Source of the DNA: Cladobotryum mycophilum
Taxonomy: Eukaryota; Ascomycota; Sordariomycetes; Hypocreales; Hypocreaceae
Direction of reading: 5' to 3'
Assembly (NCBI GenBank): GCA_036429605.1
Contig: CM071589.1
Coordinates: 6,014,001-6,078,000 of the forward strand
Length of the DNA stretch: 64,000 nucleotides
The position numbers were made by a program, and so were the translations under genes. The notes under the pieces were generated by a model. The model searched no databases, was not told where the DNA came from, and was given only the letters and a program-made list of their open reading frames with translations. Below, piece by piece: positions 1 through 10,238 of this stretch (positions are counted from its first letter, which is position 1; each line of letters starts with the position of its first letter).

Positions 1-2312
1 CCGTAACCTAGTAACAGCCTCGGAGCTCTTCTGAGGGGCCAAGCTGGCAGACGGTGGCGGTCGAGGCTTTGCTACGGGTTTGGCCACAACCTTGGGTTTC
101 GGTGTGAGGGCCTCCTGGCAGCGCTGACGACCTTTGATGGCTGTAGGTCCGCCAACGCCAGCTTCGACACATGACTGCCACACGGTCCCAGCATCTGCCC
201 ATTTCTCCATTTGTTCCAAAGCCTCTGCCTTTCTGCTTAGTGCCTTTCCGTAGAACTCCTTCATGTCCTTGTTCTCATCTTGGCCACTTTCGTTCCTCAC
301 AGCCACCATTTCGCCATGTCCATTTCCCGGGCCAATAATTTTCAGCGCCTCATCTGCATCCGTGACGGCTTGTTTGGGTTCTCCCGTTTTCAAGGCCGTC
401 AAGGCTCGATTTGTGAGCAGCAGAATCATCAGAGGATGAGTAGCAGGAATGGAAGTTATTGAGGCTGTATATGATACATGAGCCGAAGCATAGTCGCCTC
501 GCTTGAAGTGTGCTGTGCCCTGATGCCGGTATTTCGTTGATGACTGCAAGGCATCTTGACCGACGGGGGTATCTGACGAGTTGGTTTGGGGGTCATCTTG
601 CGTGGGACTGGAGCTGCTTGGGGACGAGTAGTGGGAGCCGGACTTTGGCGCTGGAACGGCTGTTGAGGAGCAGGTGATGACGGCTTTGGAGCTTGCGTGT
701 TGAAGAGTAGATCAGGTTCGGGTTCGGATTTCTTGGGCTCTGGAGCAGGGCTAGACTTTTTCCTCCTACTAACAGAAATCGAGAAGCTGTCATCATCATC
801 CACCTTAAGCCTGTCAAGTCTTGAGCGTGCATCGGATATCGAAGCTGGCTGTGGTTGCTGCTGCCATCGAGGTGCAGGACTGTTTCGACTCGGCGGTCCA
901 GACGATGGTGCTGGAGATTGTCCTCTTGGAACCTTTGGCTCTGAATGCTGTCGGCTACCGCTCTGCATTGGTTTTTGTACTCGACCGCCGGACTCCAACA
1001 TGAGCGCCTCGTCCGTGACATCAGCTTTAGTCGGCCGCGGCCTCGGCTGTGTTTGCGCCTGTTGAGCCTCACGCATCCACTTTGGTTGGTTAGGATCTCC
1101 GTCTTGCTGAAAATCAGAAACTGCTTGTTGCATCTTCTTTTGTCCAGTCTTCCAGAGAGAGTTTGCCGACTTGAACAAGCTAGTTCCCACAGCTGCAGCT
1201 GACTTGGCCAAGTCAACCTCACCCCTAGCAGGAGATCTGCTTTCATTCCGAGATTGATCTCCGACTGCAGGAGAGTTTCGGCCTTGGGAAGTTTTTCCTT
1301 GTGTAGTTTCTTTAGCCTTTCTATGAGCCTCGTCCAAGAGCCAGTTAGCTGCAGCCTGGGCATTGAATCCGGATCCGCTTTCCACCAAACCTCGCCTGGC
1401 TTGTTCTGGTGAAAACCCGTAGTCTACCAGCTGCGCGACAGCCTTATCAAATGGATCCTTATTTGTTCTCGGAACTCGTTCTAGATTCCTCTCAATGGGC
1501 TCATCATCGTCTGACGAACTCGAGTCATCTTCGATAGGCTTGCCGGGCTCGGCTCGTGGCGCATGTCGAGATGCCTGGCGGGCTGCTTGTTGTTTCGCCT
1601 CTTGCTCTCTTCGGATTTCGTCAACCGGTCGCGCAAGGTCGCCAAGGAAGTCAAAGTCATCGGTAGCAGCTGGTACCGGCCGAGAGGTTCCAGCGGAAAC
1701 ATTTGGTTTCAACTCGGTCAATCCAAAAGGATCGTCATCGTCAACCTGAAACACCCCATTCGTAGTAGAGCTCGTTTTCGCAGTCCATGCTGTCGGATCG
1801 CTTAAATCAAGGCCCTTTTTCTCGGGCTGTGGCGGGGGGTAGTGGCTCGCATTGTCCACCTTTGTATCCCTGTTGAATGCTGCAAAGAGGTCATCGTCAT
1901 CGTTCTTGGCACCATTGACCGGCGCAGGTTGTGGCGGTGCGGGACTGGGCGTGAATCCTCGCGAACCTAGCGTATCCCACTGTTGTCCATTTCCAAACTG
2001 GGCTTCTGCTTGTCTTCTCTTCTCTTCCTCCTTCCTTCGTTTCTCGGCTTCCAGCTGTGCCTGTCTCTCCGCCAAAGTCAAGTTCTGTGTCGCCTTTGGG
2101 AGGCCAAAGTTCATCAAATTGCTGAAGCTGTCCTGCGATGGCTTTGCCGGGGCGGTTCTGGATTGCGAACCGCTCGTTCCTTGGGCTGAGAGTGGTGTAT
2201 GTTGCCCAGATGTCATGGGGGAGGCTCGAAAGGACGAGAATGAGTTGATAGGCGGCTTGGGCTGGTTGCCCGCCGGTTTTGAGGACCAGTCAAGGCCCGA
2301 AAGATCATCCAT
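1..2312 (-). CDS. swa2: Auxilin-like clathrin uncoating factor Swa2 (C-terminus beyond window; one apparent frameshift)
   Basis: Swa2/auxilin recruits Hsp70 to clathrin-coated vesicles through a C-terminal J domain. Seen here: start ATG at 2312 (protein begins MDDLSGLDW), a long disordered N-terminus with acidic DPF/DLF-type motifs (DDDDLFAAF, DDDDPFG), a UBA domain at about residues 285-330 (motif DYGFSPEQARRGL), then a TPR region read from about 560 down to base 1 (motif HFKRGDYASAH). The J domain must lie left of the window. The TPR part is one frame away from the N-terminal part. The switch falls at a five-base C run of the coding strand (565-569). One extra C would give RQIPP-VGQDALQSS and restore a continuous protein. 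No intron boundaries fit there. Identification rests on UBA plus TPR order and composition, which are typical of fungal Swa2. Confidence 0.85.
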
Positions 2313-2912
2313 GGTCAATGAATTGCTATGCGGTTGAATTTGTCAGTCATAATCAAAAATTCGTCAGGTCATCGCATCGCGTTGTTGCTGAATGTTGAAT
2401 GTTGGAGGGGCTGCTGAAGCGGCGAGGCGCTGAGTGTCTGCCACACCACGGCGACAGGGATGCTGATTCGTGTCACAACGGTTGTGGCTACTGCGCGATG
2501 GCTGCAGATGGCGCTTTGTGCTTTGCAGGTCACATGATCTTGACTGACGGGAAATGCGATTTATGACTGCTTAATGAATCAACAGACGACTATAGTGGAC
2601 GAAAGGAGTCTTGATGTATTATTTTGCACTGTAATTGAAGTTTAGCGAGATGTGAAAGGATCAGATGTTGGTGATGCAATACATGGAGAAAGCATAGGAT
2701 CAAGGCTACTATAAAGGTAGGTACCGCCACATCAACGAGAAAAAGGTGTAGATGTACACAAAAGCCAGCCACTGCTCCCATAATTTTCAGCTCATAGATA
2801 TTAGATACCTGTTTTAATTACAAGAAACAGCCCCTGCTAAGATATAATACTTGGCCTAGTCCACATCAAAAAAGAAAAGGAGCAAAAATGTAACTCTTCG
2901 CCGAAGAGAGAC
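2313..2912. other. Intergenic, upstream of swa2
   Basis: Non-coding 600 bp holding the swa2 promoter and leader on the minus strand. I see no conserved ORF or repeat. Confidence 0.5.
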
Positions 2913-3002
2913 TCTCCGGGAGCGGATTCGAACCGCTGACATTTGGATAGCACATGATAAGCCATTACAGTCCAACGCCATAACCAACTAGACGACCCAG
3001 AG
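2913..3002 (-). tRNA. tRNA-Tyr (GTA) with 16-nt intron
   Basis: Cloverleaf read on the minus strand. The acceptor CTCTGGG pairs with CCCGGAG (one G-U). The D arm is GTC/GGC, the anticodon stem TTGGA/TCCAA, and the T arm AGCGG-TTCGAAT-CCGCT. The anticodon loop CTGTAA gives anticodon GTA, which is Tyr. A 16-nt intron (2949-2964) follows position 37, the standard place for eukaryotic nuclear tRNA introns. Discriminator base is A (2913). A short T run (minus-strand transcript) was not clearly seen downstream. Confidence 0.95.
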
Positions 3003-4062
3003 CAGAAGAGTTATCGGCCTCCTCCCGTAATGTGGACTATGACAGGGAAGCCTCCCCAAGCTACCCTACACGATTATAGAAGGCTGTAGTACCAGAACTT
3101 TGTGAGCATACGCATTTTTTATCGTTTGCATACTTTATAGAAGTGATTCTGTTCATTGTTCGTTATTTCTATCCTTTAGTTCACTATATTGAACATTTTG
3201 AAACTTGTACGACGAACAACCTATTGATTTTTCTGTCAACTTTGGCCAAGTTCCAACTGCCATGCTAGCAAAGAAGAAAATTTCCACCAAAGCGAAATCA
3301 TTTGAGAGAGTTATTTCGTAGAAACCTTTGAAGTGCCAAGAGTCTGGCATGCTGATCGCTATACTACTAGTTGCCATTGTTCCAAGGTCAAGATAGAGCG
3401 ATCATCTTGACCATATTCAGTGAATCACGGACCCGTTAGCACTCCCCACTATCAAGGCCAGAAGACAACTTAGTTGGGATAATAACGGGTCTGCCTTGGC
3501 GGAACAGATTCAGAGACGGCACACCCAAATTTTACAAGTGGCACTACAGCGCATGCTGTCTTGACCATTCGAGAGGGCATGTGCCGGATGCGGTGCGTAC
3601 AATAGACAGGAGGACCCTTGACGGCTCGGAAAAGTCAGATGAGCTGGTGACACAAAGGGCCTAATAAAGCATATGTGCTGAGTGACAGTAATGTCACACT
3701 GTGCGGTGGATTGATTGGAAATGAGATGTGTCGATTTGATGTTCACAGCATATACGATTTGTGACGTTGGTGAGGTGGAATATCCATGCCATTGTTGCGT
3801 CCATGTCCGGATATGGGCACATCACCCGGTTCATGGAGAGCAAACATGATTTAGATTAGCGTTATTAGAGGTAATGATATTTCCCAAACACCGGATTTGC
3901 ATAAGTGCACGCCTATCTCCATCATACACTATAGTCATGAAAAAATAATGAAGGTGAGCATGAAACAATGATGCAATAGCAGCTCTTGGCTAAGGAAAAA
4001 TGCTTTAGTCTATTTGAGTACGTGGAAAAATGAAAATATATTGGTAAAAATAAATAAATAAA
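3003..4062. other. Intergenic between tRNA-Tyr and MITE-like element
   Basis: No ORF with recognisable protein features and no RNA gene seen. The right part becomes A/T-rich towards the repeat element. Confidence 0.4.
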
Positions 4063-4106
4063 TAACGTAATCCACAAGCGAGCGGACCACACAAGCGAGC
4101 GGACCA
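4063..4106 (+). repeat. Left terminal inverted repeat of the MITE-like element
   Basis: 10-bp lead TAACGTAATC followed by two tandem 17-bp units (4073-4089 and 4090-4106). It matches 4460-4503 in reverse complement without mismatch. Confidence 0.9.
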
Positions 4107-4459
4107 CCTTGTATAATTGCTTTTTATATTATATTTAACCCCCCTGCTAAAACATTAAGCTTTTGATAAAAATTAATAAAATTTTATATATATATTTATT
4201 AATATATAATATTAAAATAAAAACTTTTTTATATTTTATATAATTTTATTTAAAAAGTTATTATAAGTTTTTTATATAAGATATTTTATAATTTTAAATT
4301 TAAAATAACATATTAAATAAAATTATAAAAAGTTTAAGAAAAATACTATCTTATTATTATATAATAATCTATTTATATATATAATTTTATTAAATTTTAT
4401 TAAAAACTGATAGTTTTTACAAGGGGGTTAAAAACAGTGTTTTATATGTGTTTTATAGA

Positions 4460-4503
4460 TGGTCCGCTCGCTTGTGTGGTCCGCTCGCTTGTGGATTACG
4501 TTA
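4460..4503 (-). repeat. Right terminal inverted repeat of the MITE-like element
   Basis: Exact reverse complement of 4063-4106, including both 17-bp tandem units. Confidence 0.9.
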
Positions 4504-7500
4504 CCACTTTCCTCAAATATACGGATTTCTATACTTTGGTATAATTTCGTCTTGTTTTGCCATGTTTGTTGACCTTGGACTTTCCTACTTTCTCTGGTTG
4601 CTGTAGGTTAAGCATCACGCATTTTCATCGTTGGAGGTTGGGGCCATTCATTGCAGTCAGGGGGTTTCTTTTTCTCAGTGCGTAAGCTGTTTGATTGGCT
4701 AGTTCCCTGCTTCACTCCCGTTTCAAGTAATCCAGGGTTTCCCTCATGCAAATGCACAGACTTCCCGGGAAGCCCCTCCATTTCTTTTCTACCCCTGATG
4801 AAGAGATGGCGTTCTGCGAGGGAGCAGGATCATTCCCGCCATCGACATTATTTATCCAATGGCCTGAAATAGTAGCACTTACACGTAAACGTTGAATCGT
4901 GCACAGCATCTCGTTTCTCGGCACAGGCGAACGAACTGCTTGAGCTGTACCACCCGGCCACAAGTCACGCCTCGGACTGTCCGTCTGTCTGTGCCTTGTG
5001 GGATTGAGATGGACGGGATCCGACATGCTTGAGCCCATCGCATGGCCAGAGCTCCACCGCATCGTCATACCGGCAGGGGTGCAAACCTGCTGCGAACCAT
5101 CCCATCCCTCTCCTCTTAGTTTCTAATCAGGGGATCAGCTTGGTAATTAATCACAGGCACGAGCCGCCGCACGACTTGAACCGCTACCATCCAGCTGCTA
5201 TCCGTTCATATTGCGCTCAGCGCGGCAACACACAGCAGACTGACGATGGCAGCAGGTAGTACGATGCAGGTGTTCCTACCACCAGGAGGTTTCGAATTAG
5301 CTTATCGTGATGCACAGTTCTTTCAAACCCCCAATAATTTGGCACCAAAGTAATATCGCAACTTTGACAATTCGCTCATCGTTGGATTCATTGGTCGGCA
5401 TATCGTCACGAGACGCTTGAGATCTGGCCGAGAAAAGACCCCTGACAGCGCACCAACCCCCATTCTCCGACGCCATGTTTCTCAATAGCCTAGGTTACCA
5501 TGCCTATCAATCGCGGGGGCTCCAACCAGAGCATTCCCCCTTGACCCAAGATCGTCCCTGAAAACATCTGGTTCCTGCATCAAGGCGCTAACGAGACCCC
5601 CTCTTCTTATCGTCCGTCGCGCCACAGATTTTGAGGGTGTAGAACGTCATGTCTCCGTTGATCGACTGGCTGCACTGGTGGCCAACGTGCCGCTTTAGGT
5701 AAGTCTGGCTAACCATGATGAGGCACACCCAGACTTCCAATGAATGCCTGTCGACCCTTGGAACCCCCGTAATCTGCCCTTGGGTCCAAATCGACCACAC
5801 CCTTTGAACAGTCAAGACAAGATGTGCTCCAAGACAGACAGTGTGTCCCGGTTATGTCCTTATCCATGCCATTCAGACAGTGGATGGGCTTTGATGACCC
5901 CCTTCTCCACCTGGATCTTCAGGGTTCCGTTCCATCTCTTGGTTCGCGTTTGATGTTTCCATCCCTTTGACTGTTCAAGCGTTTTTCTCTCTTCAACTCT
6001 TCTTGTCTCTTTCTCATTCACTCTTTTTTTGACCACTTTGTTTTCCTCTTGCGGTACTCGCTCGTCATTGAGTGCGCCTATTTTTTCGGTCAACATTCCA
6101 CGTTCTTTACCGACTCATTTCGAACCGACCCAAATACATTCTTTGCCTTTCATTGTTGTATACGTTCCTTTCTTGATCTTCAGGTACTCACTCAATTCTC
6201 GCCATTGTTTGTCTGCCTTGCCGATTTCTTGCCCCCACTCGTGGACTGTTGCTCGCTCTGGAAGTCAGAATTCGACAGGCAGTGAATGAGCGGATAGGGC
6301 TTTGCACGACGACAAGCTGCACCACCTCGGTTTTAGACATTCGAGGTATCACAGATAGTGCTCATCCATCGAATCTTCCAGCAAGAAGAAAAAAGTTTCG
6401 GACTGTTTCGCAAATCGCATACGTTGCGTTGTTACTTGGACGAAGCCCATTGCTGATTGACAGCATCTCTTCTCTGACCAAAATCTATCTTCAGCAACCG
6501 AAATCTATACAGGAAAACAATTAGTCACATCTTTGTATTCATTTGAAACAGGAGGCCGTACCTGAGATATTCCTTCAACTGTTGGTGGAAGTTTAAACAC
6601 GTGGGAACCACTTGAGCATCTCCAGCGGATTGCCATCGGGAGACTGGCCGTTCCGGCACTGAAAGCGAAAGATCCATTCAGCTACCGATACGCTTTGGAA
6701 GATCAGTCGTACGCGTTCGGACGCGTAGGCATCAAGAGTAGTTTGTGCCTGACGTAGAGTCTGGGCTTCGCTCTGGAATCCTCAGTCTCACCACATCTCC
6801 TTGTGGCGCGCAAAGGAAAAACTGGCCGCTTTGCAGGAGAAATAAAGACATAGCAAAGCTTGCGCAAGGTGTTGAAGACGTCGAGAGTTGATCCGGACGC
6901 CGCTTCTTCGTTTCTTTCCCCTTTGAAAATCACTTGAGATTCATCTTTGGAGCTCCCTTTTTTCATTTCCTTTGGAGAGCAGCAAAGTCAGTCTGGTAAG
7001 TTGTCTCCTTTCTTTCTATGACAGCCCCCCCAAGAGAGCACGTCGCATTGCCCAATGTACCTTATTTGTGCACAAGTTCGCATATCCTGCGGCGTCCCTA
7101 CGCCTGATGTCACGGATCACGTTGAACGTTGAAGCGATTGGCTCTCCACGGAAGCACTTGCAACCAGACAGAGGAGATTGGTTTATTTCACCAATTGATG
7201 CAATGAATCTCTCGACTTCTCATGGAAGGCAGTCAATCTCAAATCATAAACGTCGAGGTGGCAGCTGGTTTGCTGATCGCCAGGTTTTGCCAGTGCGATC
7301 GAGATCTGACCGCTTCGCACTTGCTCTCTTCTGTCCCTTCACCGTGGATGCCACTTACCCCCCTTCACCCTCACCCTCACCTCACTCTTTACCCCACAAC
7401 CATTTATCTCAATCCTGATCGCATTCTTTCTCACTATTTCGCCTTCTTCTTATTTTTCAAATCGCCTTGTCTCTCGTTTCCCCCAATCTCTTCTTCCTCC

Positions 7501-7631
7501 GGTATCATCGACACTGACACTCCTTTAGACAGCCTTGCTGCATCCACTCCTTCGAAACAAAAAAACCCCCCATCTTGAAAAGCAATACTGCCTGCCTGGT
7601 GCAACGCCTAGAACTTGGATACATCTTTACC
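4504..7631. other. Long gene-poor stretch before the DUF1996 gene
   Basis: About 3.1 kb with only short unconvincing ORFs. The last 300 bp (about 7330-7570) are strongly CT-rich on the plus strand, a usual leader/promoter feature of highly expressed filamentous fungal genes, and probably belong to the gene starting at 7632. Pyrimidine-rich patches also occur at about 5940-6250. I recognise no coding exon. Confidence 0.4.
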
Positions 7632-9507
7632 ATGATGCACAAGTCGTTGGTTACCGTCGCCGCGAGCTTCATCGCCGGCGCCAACGCCTTTTGGCGTATG
7701 GAATGTCCTGGCCGTGTTGGCCTTGCGCGTATGGACCCAATTGTCAACCCGGGAACAGTCTCGCCTCACATTCATGCTATTCACGGATCGTCTGGTTAGT
7801 ATTTTCATTTTTTCCTCTCTAGATGTCCTTGGTGTACGCAACTATACGTTGCATGGCCCTAACCTGCACCCACTGCGGGAGTTGCCGCTGTCTATGGATC
7901 TCACGTTAGAGTGGCTTGCATATCGCAACTACGGAACCGCCGATTATCCACACCCCTTTTTTGAACGACCGTTTGTGGCTGACAAGTTCTGAATAGGCTT
8001 TTCTGAGAATTCTGGCACTTCAGAGCTGCTCGCTGGCGACTGCACATCCTGCCGTGTTACCCAAGACAAGTCATCATACTGGCATCCGGCTCTCTACTTT
8101 CAGGATGCTTCGACCAACGAGTTTGAGCTTGTTGAGCAAGTTGGTGGCATGCTCGCGTAAGTCTACTTCTTTCTGACCGCCCATATCCCTTACCGATGAG
8201 TTTTGGCAAGGTATTTGCCGTTCGCGGATACAATCAGGCTGACCGATTTAGTTACTACCTTCTCTATGGTGACAATATTACCGCTTTCCCCCAAACTTCC
8301 GAATGCTGTCCGGAAACACCTTTCGACGATCGTACTCTCTAGGTGATCCTAGCAAACCTGATCCCGAGAAGTCCATTTGGGCTGCCTTGAAACAGACAAA
8401 CCAGGATGATTTGGCTCAGCGTGCCGTCGGCTTCAATTGTCTGAACTACGCCAAACCACCAGAAGGAACCTTGTATCGTCACTATATGCCCGACAAAAAT
8501 TACCTTGATGCCAACTGCAAGGATGGCCTTCGATTCGAAATTATGTTCCCGTCTTGCTGGAAAGGAGGCAATGCGGTCGATAGCTCAAACCACAAGGACC
8601 ACGTCGCTTTTCCTGATCTTGTCATGACTGGAAACTGCCCTGCGGATTATCCTGTTCGTCTTCCAAGTCTTTTGTATGAAGTCATTTGGAACACGGCGGC
8701 TTTCCAGAATCGCAACGGTCGATTTGTTCTTGCCAACGGTGACACTACAGGTAAGGTGCTTGCACTGAATTTGATCTTGAATGGTCGCTGATCTTTTCAC
8801 CAGGTTACGGTCTTCACGGCGACTTTATTATGGGCTGGGAAGAGGAATTCTTGCAAGATGCCGTCAATACCTGCAGAAACCCCTCGGGCCGCATCGAGGA
8901 TTGCCCATTATTCAATGTTGTTGATCAAGGCAAAGCGACACAATGCGAACTTCAGAGGATGCCTCAGGTTTTGGAGAAAGAACGGGTTGACGGACCCATG
9001 GGTGAACTCCCTGGTAACGTCAAGATTACCTTTGGAGATGGATCTGCTGAACCCGGAAATGACAAACCAGGCCATGGCCCAAGCTCTGTGGTTCTTCCAA
9101 CTTTGACATATAAACCCGGAGAGACAGCATCGGCGTCGGGCTCCCCTCTCCCTGGCCAGGTGTTTAAGCAGCGACCGTCTGTTTTGACGACTTCTCCCGC
9201 GGCTCCAACTTCAACAAGCTCTTCCACATCTGTTGCTTCTCCTACTATCCCCGATGTGCAGGCTGAATCGGTAGCGCCCACTACTACTCCGGCTCCGGAG
9301 AGTGTGCCTGTGTCACAGAGCGCTAGCTTCTTCAGTACCCAGTTCATCACCAATGGCAACATCGTCAGCGAAATCTTCTGGAAAGAAGAACTCGTCGTTG
9401 TCACAAGGTCTGTAGATGCGACGACAACCGTTACTGCCACGCCAGCACCTCACTTTAAGCCACGCCGTCACTTCCATGGTCATGGTCACAAGAACCGAAA
9501 GTTCTAA
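7632..9507 (+). CDS. Secreted DUF1996 domain protein (one apparent frameshift)
   Basis: DUF1996 (PF09362) proteins are extracellular proteins of unknown function, common in Ascomycota. Seen: ATG at 7632 with a second ATG three bases on, signal peptide ending near AGANA, then the DUF1996 core (FWRMECPGRVGLARMDP at the start, HIHAIHGSSGF, SCWKGGN, HGDFIMGWE), a Ser/Thr/Pro-rich stalk and a basic tail (HFKPRRHFHGHGHKNR). Exons: 7632-7794, 7997-8156, 8252-8750, 8804-9507. Introns begin GTTAGT, GTAAGT, GTAAGG. Exon 3 changes frame at the C5/A3 run 8288-8295. One extra base gives the expected AFP-x-FRMLSG and a 508-residue protein. The first intron (202 nt) is long for this genome. Confidence 0.85.
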
Positions 9508-10238
9508 ACATCTTGCACCTGGCGTGTGAGTATCTCGGATTCTTGTTTGTATTTTTGGAATTTTTTGTGAATCTGGACTGGATCCAGATACTTCGTGTGG
9601 CATGATTGAACGACATTTGGCTGCGGGCTTCTTCTTTTTATAGGGGTGAAGATGCTATCCATGTCTTTGGCAAAATAGGGTTTTTTTAAATGAGCTGCGC
9701 GGACAAAGTTAGTGCAAATGATGGATTTCTCAAGCGAGATGCTTCAATTTTGACTTGGTGATGTTATACAACAACAGATACCTCAATGCAAATATCAATG
9801 TCTTTGTGAATTGAATATCCATCGTCACCCCCTGCGCAAGCTGTAATAGCTGATGATTTTCTTATCGGAGAGAATCAGCTCCTTTCATTGTATTAATTAC
9901 GACCCATACCGACTATGTGGGTCTTGCATTCATGGAGGCGTAAATATGCTCTCAGGCTGGTGGTGACGATCCATCGGATGGAATGGGTCACAGCGGGCAA
10001 CGCATTCCTGGGCATGGTGCAATTAAACTACACAACACGTCGGCAATGCAATGGCTAATTGACTTAATGAAGAGGTTGACAAAAAGCGAGAGGCTTTCTT
10101 TCCTCTGCAGAATAGAAATCTTACGTCCTTGTCTGCACCTTTCACCTGCTTGCCACTCATTTCTCCTCACATGACGCTTTCAGTAGTGAAGAAGCTTCTG
10201 AAAGCGGAACATCACCACTGGTAACCTCGTCATTCACC
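9508..10238. other. Intergenic between DUF1996 gene and membrane protein gene
   Basis: Terminator and promoter space of two plus-strand genes. Nothing else recognised. Confidence 0.4.

Larger units (their letters stand above)
4063..4503. mobile_element. MITE-like element, 441 bp, 44-bp perfect terminal inverted repeats
   Basis: The two ends are exact reverse complements over 44 bp (4063-4106 and 4460-4503). The repeat begins TAACGTAATC and then holds two exact tandem copies of a 17-bp unit, CACAAGCGAGCGGACCA. Flanking TA is compatible with a TA target as used by Tc1/mariner/pogo-type elements, but TA is part of the palindrome, so this is weak. The interior (about 4110-4455) is almost pure A/T, has no ORF, and is itself an imperfect inverted repeat (TAACCCCC... 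near 4136 against ...GGGGGTTA near 4430), so the whole element can fold into a long hairpin. The lack of a transposase indicates a non-autonomous element. Confidence 0.8.

Noticed and set aside
565..569. Intron explaining the swa2 frame change
   Set aside because: Conserved sequence continues to within a few codons on both sides, leaving no room for a 40+ nt intron with GT-AG ends.
4110..4455. A/T-rich block as mitochondrial insertion or centromere fragment
   Set aside because: It is bounded exactly by perfect inverted repeats and is itself palindromic, which fits a MITE interior better.
6703..7418. Short ORFs on both strands before the DUF1996 gene
   Set aside because: No recognisable protein features; the region looks like promoter and leader.
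8964..9440. 158-codon minus-strand ORF opposite the DUF1996 tail
   Set aside because: Mirror of the Ser/Thr/Pro-rich stalk with no independent coding sign.
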